A DNA stretch of 8,567 nucleotides from the NCBI GenBank assembly GCA_020062605.1, contig JAGUWA010000304.1, positions 1 through 8,567 of the forward strand, read 5' to 3'. The position numbers and the translations under genes were made by a program. The notes under the pieces were generated by a model. That model saw only the letters and a program-made list of their open reading frames with translations, had not been told where the DNA came from and did not search any database. Positions 1-6,242 of the stretch are shown piece after piece. Position 1 is the stretch's first letter, and each line of letters begins with the position of its first letter. The DNA is from Parvibaculum sp. (GTDB taxonomy: Bacteria; Pseudomonadota; Alphaproteobacteria; Parvibaculales; Parvibaculaceae).

Positions 1-580
1 CATGACGGGCCATGCCGAATTCAATGAAGTCTTCTTCACGGATGTGCGCGTACCGAAGACGCAGATCGTCGGCCAGCGCGGGCAGGGATGGCTCGTCGCC
101 AACGCAACGCTGAAATACGAGCGCGGAATGCTGGGCGATCCGGCCGCCATGGAAACAAGGTTCCAGGCCCTTGTCGATCTGATGCGCGAGGAGACCGTCG
201 ACGGGCAGCGGGCCATCGACAATCCGATTTTCCGGGACCGCCTGGTAAGGCTTCAGGCGGAACTTGCCGCCATGAAGTTCAATGGGCTCCGGCTGCTGAC
301 CAGCGCGAGCAGGGGTGAGGACCCCGGCTTGGCGCGTCTGATCGTGAAGCTTCAATCCTGCGAACTTACCCATCAAATATCGGCGCTCGCGATCGACGTC
401 ATGGGAGAGTTTGGCGTTCTTTACGACGACAGCCCCTATCTGCGCAGTCACGGCTCGTGGCAGTGGGGGTACATGTTTCAGCTTGGGCTCATCATCGGCG
501 GCGGCACGGCGCAGATTCAGAAAAACATTATTTCGGAACGTGGGCTCGGTATGCCGCGCGAACCGAAGCCGGCAAAATAG
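1..580 (+). CDS. Acyl-CoA dehydrogenase, C-terminal half (5' end outside window)
   Basis: This is the C-terminal part of a flavin-dependent acyl-CoA dehydrogenase, which introduces the alpha-beta double bond in acyl-CoA beta-oxidation. The frame is open from the left edge to TAG at 578-580. The ATG at position 2 is internal, because the following FNEVFFTDVRVP matches the beta-domain of full-length ACADs near residue 212 of the gene at 1782, so roughly 200 N-terminal residues are missing. Visible features are the helix segment KYERG, whose Glu sits where isovaleryl- and long-chain acyl-CoA dehydrogenases carry their catalytic base, and the C-terminal FAD/CoA loop GGGTAQIQKNIISERGLG. In that loop Gly replaces the Glu used by medium-chain enzymes. 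The next ACAD starts 11 bp downstream, so the two are probably cotranscribed and may form a heteromeric enzyme. The family call is secure; the substrate is unknown. Confidence 0.9.
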   Translation, partial: MTGHAEFNEVFFTDVRVPKTQIVGQRGQGWLVANATLKYERGMLGDPAAMETRFQALVDLMREETVDGQRAIDNPIFRDRLVRLQAELAAMKFNGLRLLTSASRGEDPGLARLIVKLQSCELTHQISALAIDVMGEFGVLYDDSPYLRSHGSWQWGYMFQLGLIIGGGTAQIQKNIISERGLGMPREPKPAK

Positions 581-591
581 GAATTCATCCG

Positions 592-1677
592 ATGGAATTT
601 GCATTGTCGGAAGAGCAGCGCCTGTTGCAGGACAGCGTCCGCCGTTTTCTCGAACAGAATGCGCCGCTCGACAAGGTGCGCCTTGCCGCCGGAAACACGC
701 ATACCGTTCAGCGGTCCCTGTGGGCGGGCGCCAGCGAACTGGGTATCCCTGGAATGCTGATTCCGGAAGATTTTGGCGGCATGGGTCTTGGGTTTCTCGA
801 CGCGGCGATCGTTTACGAGATGTTCGGTCGGTATGTGGCGCCGCTGCCTTTCCTTGGGACCGCCGTCATGGCGCCGCTCGCGCTGATGCTTGCAGGCAGT
901 GAGGCCCAGCAGGAAAAGTGGCTGCCGAAGATCGCCGCAGGCGAGATTATCGCAGGCGTGGCCGTCACGGAAAGCATCGGCGTCCGCGAAGGTGCCGGCG
1001 TGAAGGCCGGGAAGGGAACGCTCACGGGCAAGGCCCTCTTCGTAGTCGACTGGGCTGAGGCCGATCTCTACATCGTGGCCGACAGCGACCATGGATTTCA
1101 TCTCGTTTTGCCCGACGCGAAGGGTTTGTCGCGGCGGGCGCTCAACACCATCGACAAGACCCGATCGGTTGGCGAACTTGTCTTCGATCAGGTCGCGGCT
1201 GAGCCATTGCCCCGATCCAGCGCCGACGCGGTTGCACGGGTGATAGATGCCGGCAGGGTCATGCTTGCCGCCGACACCCTCGGCGCGGGTCAGATGATGA
1301 TCGAGAAGGCGGTCGCTTATGCGGGAGAGCGCAAGCAGTTCGGTCGTGTGATCGGGTCGTTTCAGGCCGTGAAACACCTCTGCGCCGAGATGGCGGCCGC
1401 TCTCGAACCATCGCGTTCGCTGGTGTGGTATGCGGCCCATGCGCTGGACGAGGTGCCGGACGACGCACGCCTCATGGCATGTCATGCCAAGAGCCATCTG
1501 TCGGAAGTGGGCCGCTTCGTCGCGCGCACCGCGACAGAGGTTCATGGCGGCATGGGCTTCACCGATCTGCTTGGCCTGCATTACTGGTTCAAGCGTATTG
1601 GTTTCGACCGGCAGTTGCTGGGCGGGCCGGAGCTGGTTCGTCTTGAAGCCGCGCGCTTGCAGGGCTGGGCTGCCTAG
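592..1677 (+). CDS. Acyl-CoA dehydrogenase, PimD/small-subunit type (361 aa)
   Basis: A complete ACAD resembling the small subunit of pimeloyl-CoA dehydrogenase-type enzymes. The ATG at 592 is chosen because MEFALSEEQRLLQDSVRRFL is the typical ACAD N-terminus and an AGGA (579-582), overlapping the previous stop codon, lies at ribosome-binding distance; the longer open frame upstream overlaps the preceding gene. Domains: N-terminal helical domain (about 1-115), beta-domain with VAVTES (123-128), and C-terminal helical domain from about 215 with ERKQFGRVIGSFQAVKH (246-262, FAD-binding Arg and Gln) and VHGGMGF (317-323). At the position of the IVD/LCAD catalytic Glu it reads DAGR (219-222), and the MCAD-type Glu loop is also absent. 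This subunit may therefore be non-catalytic and complete the FAD site of a partner, as in known alpha2beta2 ACADs. That role is inference. Likely partner: the gene ending at 580, or one of the 399-aa ACADs downstream. Confidence 0.9.
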   Translation: MEFALSEEQRLLQDSVRRFLEQNAPLDKVRLAAGNTHTVQRSLWAGASELGIPGMLIPEDFGGMGLGFLDAAIVYEMFGRYVAPLPFLGTAVMAPLALMLAGSEAQQEKWLPKIAAGEIIAGVAVTESIGVREGAGVKAGKGTLTGKALFVVDWAEADLYIVADSDHGFHLVLPDAKGLSRRALNTIDKTRSVGELVFDQVAAEPLPRSSADAVARVIDAGRVMLAADTLGAGQMMIEKAVAYAGERKQFGRVIGSFQAVKHLCAEMAAALEPSRSLVWYAAHALDEVPDDARLMACHAKSHLSEVGRFVARTATEVHGGMGFTDLLGLHYWFKRIGFDRQLLGGPELVRLEAARLQGWAA

Positions 1678-1781
1678 ACTCCTACCTGGATACCGGGACG
1701 CATGGATATGGTTGTCGATGAGTGTTGCCGCGACTCATGGTGCGGTGATATTTGCACCGGCTTGGCAATGGGGAGATACAC

Positions 1782-2981
1782 ATGAATATCGACTTCACGC
1801 CGGAGGATGAGGCATTTCGCGACGAGGTTCGCGGGTTTATTGCGGCGAACCTTCCGCGGGAATGCGCGGATTCGCCGGCCTTGGGTGTGATGACCGACAA
1901 AAGTGTGGTCAAGCGCTGGCACAAGACGCTTTACGAAAAAGGCTGGGCCGCGCCCGCTTGGCCCGAGGAGTATGGCGGCACGGGATGGAACGCGACGCAG
2001 CGGTTTATCTTCAACGAGGAAATTGCCAGAGCCAATGCACCGCGTCTGATGCCCTTCGGGCTGACCATGGTCGGCCCGGTGATCTACACCTTCGGCAACG
2101 CCGAACAGAAGAGCCGCCACTTGCAGGGCATACTTTCGGGCGACGTCTGGTGGTGCCAGGGCTATTCCGAACCGGGCGCCGGTTCCGATCTCGCCTCCCT
2201 TAAAACGACGGCGGCGCGCGACGGCGATCATTACGTCGTCAACGGCCAGAAAATATGGACGTCCTATGCGCATGAGGCCGACTGGATTTTCTGCCTGGTG
2301 CGCACCGAACAGAGCGCCAGGCGGCAGGAAGGGATTTCCTTCCTGCTCATCGACATGAGGACACCCGGTGTCGAAGTGCGTCCGATCATCTCGATCGCCG
2401 GTCTGCACCATCTCAACGAAGTGTTTTTTACCGACGTCAAGGTGCCTGTGCAAAATCTCATAGGCGAGGAAAACAAGGGTTGGACCTACGCCAAGTACCT
2501 GCTTGTCCACGAGAGAACGAGTATCGGCGGCGTCCCCGAGTCCAAGAAGAAGGCTGCGCATATCCGGGCGATAGCACGAGCGGAGCGGAACGCGGATGGG
2601 GGGGCGTTGATGGACGATCCCGCGTTCCAGCGCAAACTCGCCGAGATAGAAGTCAGGCTCACCAGTCTCGAATACATGAATCTGCGGATTCTCGCCGATG
2701 CGGCGGCGGGAAAGGCTGTTGGACCGCAATCGTCCCTGCTGAAGATCGTCGGCAGCGAGGTTCAGCAGGCTTTGGGTGAGCTCGCTGTCGAAGCCGTTGG
2801 CTATTATATCGAACCGGTCGGGCAAGGAGCCCTGCCCGGCGGCGCCAACGCACGGGGTATAGGCCCTGCCCATGCGTGGAACGTGTGGGCGGATTACGGC
2901 TACGGCCGCGCCGCGAGCATCTATGGTGGATCGAATGAGATTCAACACGACGTCATCGCCAAGGCGATCCTTAATCTTTGA
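1782..2981 (+). CDS. Acyl-CoA dehydrogenase, PimC/large-subunit type (399 aa), copy 1
   Basis: A complete ACAD resembling the large subunit of pimeloyl-CoA dehydrogenase-type enzymes, oxidising an acyl-CoA to the 2-enoyl-CoA with FAD. The ATG at 1782 follows a GGGGAGA ribosome-binding site (about 1770-1776); an upstream TTG at 1752 would add ten non-conserved residues. Visible motifs: EYGGTGW (63-69), the FAD/substrate signature WWCQGYSEPGAGSDLASL (123-140), NGQKIWTSYAHEADWIFC (154-171), LNEVFFTDVKVP (211-222), HERT (243-246) and the C-terminal IYGGSNEIQ (380-388). Glu244 aligns with the IVD/LCAD catalytic base, whereas the MCAD-type position is Gly. The 104-bp gap before it holds no gene, so it could share the upstream transcript or start its own. 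It aligns without gaps to the next gene at about 70% identity by hand count. The substrate is not determinable from sequence; dicarboxylic, alicyclic or sterol-derived CoA esters are reasonable candidates. Confidence 0.92.
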   Translation: MNIDFTPEDEAFRDEVRGFIAANLPRECADSPALGVMTDKSVVKRWHKTLYEKGWAAPAWPEEYGGTGWNATQRFIFNEEIARANAPRLMPFGLTMVGPVIYTFGNAEQKSRHLQGILSGDVWWCQGYSEPGAGSDLASLKTTAARDGDHYVVNGQKIWTSYAHEADWIFCLVRTEQSARRQEGISFLLIDMRTPGVEVRPIISIAGLHHLNEVFFTDVKVPVQNLIGEENKGWTYAKYLLVHERTSIGGVPESKKKAAHIRAIARAERNADGGALMDDPAFQRKLAEIEVRLTSLEYMNLRILADAAAGKAVGPQSSLLKIVGSEVQQALGELAVEAVGYYIEPVGQGALPGGANARGIGPAHAWNVWADYGYGRAASIYGGSNEIQHDVIAKAILNL

Positions 2982-2986
2982 AAGCG

Positions 2987-3011
2987 GCGGACAATTCGGT
3001 CTTTTGTCCGC
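2987..3011 (+). terminator. Intergenic hairpin after ACAD copy 1, weak terminator candidate
   Basis: An 8-bp perfect stem, GCGGACAA (2987-2994) with TTGTCCGC (3004-3011), encloses a 9-nt loop, six bases after the stop codon. No uridine run follows directly, only an AT-rich stretch. It may be a weak terminator or an mRNA-stabilising hairpin rather than a full stop between the two ACAD genes. Confidence 0.35.
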
Positions 3012-3031
3012 TCCGATAAAATTATTATAAT
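3004..3031 (+). promoter_or_regulatory. Possible sigma70-like promoter for ACAD copy 2
   Basis: TATAAT at 3026-3031 is preceded by TTGTCC at 3004-3009 (four of six matches to TTGACA) with a 16-bp spacer, within a locally AT-rich stretch. The -35 element coincides with the right arm of the hairpin at 2987-3011, so a terminator-like element and a promoter would overlap. This is sequence resemblance only. Confidence 0.35.
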
Positions 3032-3073
3032 GAAAATACAAGTACCCGGATCGTTGCCGCGAAAGGTCAGCAG

Positions 3074-4273
3074 ATGGATATCGAGCTTACGAAAGAGGAC
3101 GAAGCCTTCCGCGCGGAAGTCCGCCGGTTCATTTCGGAAAAACTGCCAATGGAGCTCGCGGAGAGAGAGACAGTGGGCGCGTCTGGCGAGCGCGGAGCGC
3201 TCAGGCGCTGGCAGAAGGACCTCCACGAGAAAGGCTGGGTAGCGGTCAATTGGCCCAGGCAGTATGGCGGCACTGGATGGACGCCGATGCAGAAACATAT
3301 TTTCAACGAGGAGATGGCTGCCGCTAACGCGCCGCGTCTGTCGCCTTTCGGTCTGTCGATGGTCGGGCCGGTGATTTACACTTTCGGCAACGAAGAACAA
3401 AAGAAGCAGCATTTGCCGGGTATATTGTCGGGAGATGTTTGGTGGTGCCAAGGCTATTCGGAGCCAGGATCCGGATCGGACCTCGCCTCGCTGAGGACCA
3501 GGGCCGTGCGTCAGGGCGACCATTACATCGTCAACGGCCAGAAAATCTGGACGTCCTATGCCCACGAAGCCGATTGGATTTTCTGTCTCGTGCGAACGGA
3601 TGAGACCGCTAAACCGCAGGAAGGTATCTCGTTCCTTCTGATCGACATGAAGACGCCCGGCATCGAGGTGAAGCCCATCATTTCCATCGATGGCCTGCAT
3701 CACCTGAATGAAGTTTTTTTCACTGACGTCAAGGTGCCGGTGACGAACCGCATCGGCGATGAAAACAAGGGCTGGACCTACGCCAAGTTCCTGCTCGTCA
3801 ATGAGCGCACCGGCATTGCGGGTGTTCCCGAGTCCAAGCGCAAGATCGCGCACCTCAGAAAAATCGCCAGACAGGAAAGGCTTGGCGATGGCACGGCGCT
3901 GGCGGACGATCCCGCATTCATGACGAAGCTCGCCGAAATCGAGGTAAAGCTTACGGGGCTCGAATATACCAATCTGCGGATCGTCGCGGATGAGGTGGCG
4001 GGCCGCCCTGCGGGCCCCTCTTCCTCGACCTTGAAGATCGTCGGGACCGAAGTTCAGCAGGCGTTGTCGGAGCTTGCCGTCGAAGCAGTCGCCTTCTACG
4101 CCATGCCGTTCCAGAGGGAACACTTGATGGGAATCGCCAATGAGGCGCCCATCGGGCCCGCCTATGCGGTGAGTGTGACAAGCGCCTATAATTTCGGCCG
4201 CGCCGCTTCGATTTATGGCGGTTCGAACGAAATCCAGCGCAACGTCATCGCAAAGGCCGTTCTGGGACTTTGA
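3074..4273 (+). CDS. Acyl-CoA dehydrogenase, PimC/large-subunit type (399 aa), copy 2
   Basis: Tandem paralogue of the gene at 1782, with identical length and no gaps in alignment. The ATG at 3074 is supported by an upstream AAGG (3063-3066) and by collinearity with copy 1 from residue 1. It keeps QYGGTGW (63-69), WWCQGYSEPGSGSDLASL (123-140), NGQKIWTSYAHEADWIFC (154-171), LNEVFFTDVKVP (211-222), NERT (243-246, Glu244 as likely base) and IYGGSNEIQRN (380-390). Differences from copy 1 are concentrated at residues 21-50 and 341-370, while FAD-binding segments are nearly identical. This suggests retained chemistry with changed acyl recognition, which is inference. It ends a run of four same-strand ACAD genes, and a possible promoter lies in the 92-bp gap before it. 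No clear terminator follows in the 27 bp before the convergent pseudogene. Confidence 0.92.
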   Translation: MDIELTKEDEAFRAEVRRFISEKLPMELAERETVGASGERGALRRWQKDLHEKGWVAVNWPRQYGGTGWTPMQKHIFNEEMAAANAPRLSPFGLSMVGPVIYTFGNEEQKKQHLPGILSGDVWWCQGYSEPGSGSDLASLRTRAVRQGDHYIVNGQKIWTSYAHEADWIFCLVRTDETAKPQEGISFLLIDMKTPGIEVKPIISIDGLHHLNEVFFTDVKVPVTNRIGDENKGWTYAKFLLVNERTGIAGVPESKRKIAHLRKIARQERLGDGTALADDPAFMTKLAEIEVKLTGLEYTNLRIVADEVAGRPAGPSSSTLKIVGTEVQQALSELAVEAVAFYAMPFQREHLMGIANEAPIGPAYAVSVTSAYNFGRAASIYGGSNEIQRNVIAKAVLGL

Positions 4274-4300
4274 CGGCCCATCCGGGATGCGGCCCTTGTG

Positions 4301-4800
4301 TCAGTCCGCCAATCCGTCGGTCTCAGTGGCCTGTGAATAGGGCTTGAGCTGGTGATCGACATTGCCGAACTGGGTGCCGATCACGGTGAGGTGATTGTAG
4401 CGGCCGACATTGAGTTCGTCGGTCATGCCCATGTAGCCGACCGCTTCGGCGGAGAACGCCGCAATCGCCCGATCGGTCGCCTTCTCGACGAGAGGAAGGC
4501 CTTTCTTTTGCGCCAAGCAGCGCATCGGTGCCGACCTTGACGTTCTCGAAGGTGATTTCCAAGGCGCGGCGACCATCGACTGTCGGATAGTCGCACACCG
4601 GGACGCCGTCGCGGTCGCGCTGGGCGCCCGGCGTGTGGGCCGTGACGACGAGTTTCTGCACACAGCGCGCGCCGCGATGACGACTTCCTTGTCGCCGCTG
4701 ATGACGTAGCCGGCGCCATCCTTCTTCGCGGTCGTGGTGAGATCGGCCAGATTCTGCGACTCGGTATAGCGAGGGCTCAGACCGTTTTGCCGCCGATCGC
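4301..4800 (-). pseudogene. Degenerate PimD-type acyl-CoA dehydrogenase remnant
   Basis: Read leftward, pieces of one ACAD appear in alternating frames. Frame A (about 4783-4667) gives SPRYTESQNLADLTTTA and DGAGYVISGDKEVVIAA, the beta-domain. The match then moves to frame B (about 4658-4510) with QKLVVTAHTPG, DYPTVDGRRALEITFENV and KVGTDALLGA. It returns to frame A (about 4505-4301) with KGLPLVEKATDRAIAAFSAE and ends at TGA (4303-4301). At about 4437 the sequence jumps from AEAVG, the start of the C-terminal helical domain, to MGMTDELNVGRY, which belongs at the extreme C-terminus (compare HGGMGFTDLLGLHYWFKR in the intact gene at 592). Roughly 90 residues are therefore missing. A smaller loss occurs before DYPTVDG. 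The N-terminal domain is not found. These are the remains of a small-subunit ACAD and not a functional gene; sequencing errors could explain single frameshifts but not the deletions. Confidence 0.8.
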
Positions 4801-4885
4801 GTCCGGCGGTCTTGTCTTGCTAAGGAGGTCCTTGACGATCGGGCCAAGCTCGACCGGATCGAAACGGCGTTTCGGATTGATGGCG
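4778..4885 (-). other. Unassigned open stretch beside the ACAD pseudogene
   Basis: Read leftward, a 36-codon open stretch lies between an in-frame TAG (about 4888-4886) and a TGA (about 4780-4778). It contains INPKRRFDPVELGPIVKDLL followed by a Ser/Thr/Pro-rich tail. It does not resemble the N-terminus of an ACAD and I do not recognise the family. It may be a second gene remnant joined to the ACAD remnant by deletion, or chance coding-like sequence. No convincing start codon with a ribosome-binding site is visible. Confidence 0.25.
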
Positions 4886-4905
4886 GGCCCCCGCAACTAA
4901 AATTG

Positions 4906-4937
4906 AAAAGCCCGCCGGAAATTTCCGGCGGGCTTTT
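4906..4937. terminator. Perfect palindromic bidirectional terminator
   Basis: A 32-nt perfect palindrome centred between 4921 and 4922, with arms AAAAGCCCGCCGGAAA and its complement. A T run follows on the + strand (4934-4938), and on the - strand a T-rich TTTTCAATTTTA follows. It lies 31 bp beyond the stop of the leftward regulator gene, so its main role is probably to end that transcript; rightward it would stop read-through coming from the ACAD side. Confidence 0.88.
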
Positions 4938-4967
4938 TCGTTTGATGGGGGTAATGCTTTCAGCGCG

Positions 4968-6011
4968 CTATTGAGCGCGCCTCATCTGCTGCCCCTCCGA
5001 CAACATGCCCCTCACATTCTCGATATAGGCGGTCATGCGGGAGAAGCCATCTTCGGTCAATTCGACGAAGACGCGCCGTCCGTCCGCTTCGTCGCGAACG
5101 CGTGTCGCGAGGCCTTCCGAAACGAGATCGCTGATGCGGCGGAGCGCCGTCGTCGCGGGCACGCGGGAGGCGATGCAGAGGCTCGAGACGGAGACGCGCT
5201 TTCCGGACAGGCGGGCGTGGGTGAGATCCAGCAGCATGTCCCAGGCCGGATCGGAGAAGAGACCGTCTGGGAAGAAGCTCTGGCGCGCGGTGCAGAAATC
5301 GATCAGGCGACGGGTCCAGAATCGTCCGGCATCTTCGCGAAGACCGGTGCTCTCCGGAAGAGTCGTCCCGTGGACTGCCGGCGAGGGGGTGCCGCCATCG
5401 CGGCGATGGGGCTCGCTTCGGGCAGACGTTCCCTCGCTTTCGCTCATGAGATCGGCGATGCGAACCAGGTTCCCGAGAGCGGCGGGCGTTTCGACGTTAC
5501 GCAGTGCGCCGACGATATTGCGGGTGCGGATCAGAATATCCTCTGCTTCGTTGCGGATCGCGATGGACAGCATGGCGAGCCGGTGCTGTTCGGCAGCTTT
5601 CCAAGCGGCATTCGTGAGGGCGTCGGAAAGTTCGACTCCCGTGCAGGGTGAGGGGAGGACGGACCAGGAGGCGAACTGGCGGAGCTGAGCCATGAATGGC
5701 TGGGTGACACGCATGGGAGTGAGGAGGATCAGGTGCAGCCAGGCATGGCTCGGCATCTGGCTGGCGTTTCTTGCCATGTCGCGGAGAAGCGGGTCCGTTT
5801 CCGAGGCGGCGCTCACGACTGCAACACGGATATTATCTTCCCGCAGGAGCCGGTCCTTGACCGTGCCGCGAGAGGCTGCAACCTGCCAGGCGAGATCGAT
5901 ATCGCGACCGGGCGGCGGCGCAATATTCCACTGCCGGAAAAGGGAGGCGCAGTCCGGGTCGACAAGTGCCATGAATGCCGGGCTTTCGAGGTTCTGCGTA
6001 ATGGAGATCAT
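4968..6011 (-). CDS. Two-domain winged-helix (MarR-like) transcriptional regulator
   Basis: A 347-aa protein with a predicted DNA-binding C-terminus. Residues about 252-333 form a winged-helix pattern: recognition region SVSSLCIASRVPATTALRRI (274-293) followed by the wing DEADGRRVFVELTEDG (307-322), typical of MarR proteins. The N-terminal half includes VAVVSAAS (63-70), LHLILLTPM (92-100) and SWSVLPSPCTGVELSDAL (115-132). These resemble the last strands and helices of a response-regulator receiver domain but lack the conserved switch Lys, so a non-phosphorylated pseudo-receiver is possible. A polar, low-complexity linker (about 190-228) joins the halves. The ATG at 6011 has AAGGGG (6025-6020) eight bases upstream. 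The stop codon overlaps a GCGCGC-N6-GCGCGC hairpin (4963-4980) and a strong terminator follows. It is divergent from mtnB across a 231-bp gap, so autoregulation or control of mtn is possible. Ligand and target are unknown. Confidence 0.8.
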   Translation of the reverse strand: MISITQNLESPAFMALVDPDCASLFRQWNIAPPPGRDIDLAWQVAASRGTVKDRLLREDNIRVAVVSAASETDPLLRDMARNASQMPSHAWLHLILLTPMRVTQPFMAQLRQFASWSVLPSPCTGVELSDALTNAAWKAAEQHRLAMLSIAIRNEAEDILIRTRNIVGALRNVETPAALGNLVRIADLMSESEGTSARSEPHRRDGGTPSPAVHGTTLPESTGLREDAGRFWTRRLIDFCTARQSFFPDGLFSDPAWDMLLDLTHARLSGKRVSVSSLCIASRVPATTALRRISDLVSEGLATRVRDEADGRRVFVELTEDGFSRMTAYIENVRGMLSEGQQMRRAQ

Positions 6012-6242
6012 TGTTATAGCCCCTTATGCATAGGCGAATCGGATTGTGTTCAACCATGATGAGACACACAAAAGGGTCTATGCAACTTTAAATATATATG
6101 ACTAGTTCCTTACGTTTATCCGATTTGGATGGACCTGCCGCCGGGTCAAAGCCGGGAGGCAGCAAAGCGTTGTTTTTGCGGGGGTTTCATCACTCTCCAA
6201 ATCCACTATGTTTGCCGCTCGATTCCAGCCGCCGGAGACAAG
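6012..6242. promoter_or_regulatory. Divergent intergenic region between regulator and mtnB
   Basis: 231 bp without a supported gene. It should hold the promoters for both the leftward regulator and the rightward mtn operon. The segment 6086-6100 is strongly AT-rich (TTTAAATATATATG) and is the most likely melting region, but I could not assign a convincing -35/-10 pair on either strand. The right half (6122-6203) contains the nested inverted repeats described separately. Confidence 0.5.
6122..6203 (+). promoter_or_regulatory. Candidate structured 5' leader RNA of the mtnBDC operon
   Basis: Outer arms GATTTGGA (6122-6129) and TCCAAATC (6196-6203) are perfectly complementary. They enclose a hairpin with CTGCC (6135-6139) pairing GGCAG (6158-6162), plus inner CCGG pairs (6141-6144 with 6152-6155) around the loop GTCAAAG. 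A second small stem is possible, GCAAA (6162-6166) with TTTGC (6175-6179). Together they could form a multi-branched RNA ending 39 bases before the mtnB start. It does not match the SAM-I or SAM-II consensus as I recall them. An 8-bp pair in a region of this size can arise by chance, so this is a candidate only. Confidence 0.3.

Noticed and set aside
2..580. Reading the ATG at position 2 as a true start of a 192-aa protein
   Set aside because: The sequence right after it aligns to the middle of full-length ACADs, so the gene is cut by the window edge.
517..1581. Long open frame on the - strand (354 codons) opposite the 361-aa ACAD
   Set aside because: It is the mirror of a clear ACAD gene in GC-rich DNA; its translation is rich in Arg, His and Gly and shows no family motif.
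1739..1758. GGTGC/GCACC hairpin before ACAD copy 1
   Set aside because: The stem is only five base pairs with a ten-base loop and no T run, too weak to call a terminator.
1674..3041. 455-codon - strand open frame opposite ACAD copy 1
   Set aside because: Antisense shadow. A similar shadow lies opposite copy 2 (2942-4123), which is expected because the two sense genes are paralogues.
4968..5688. + strand open frames opposite the regulator
   Set aside because: The - strand frame has a good ribosome-binding site, a winged-helix pattern and a terminator after it; the + strand frames have none of these.
6129..6242. N-terminal extension of MtnB from the upstream in-frame ATG at 6129
   Set aside because: The extra 38 residues do not resemble MtnB and the ATG at 6243 has its own GGAGA ribosome-binding site.
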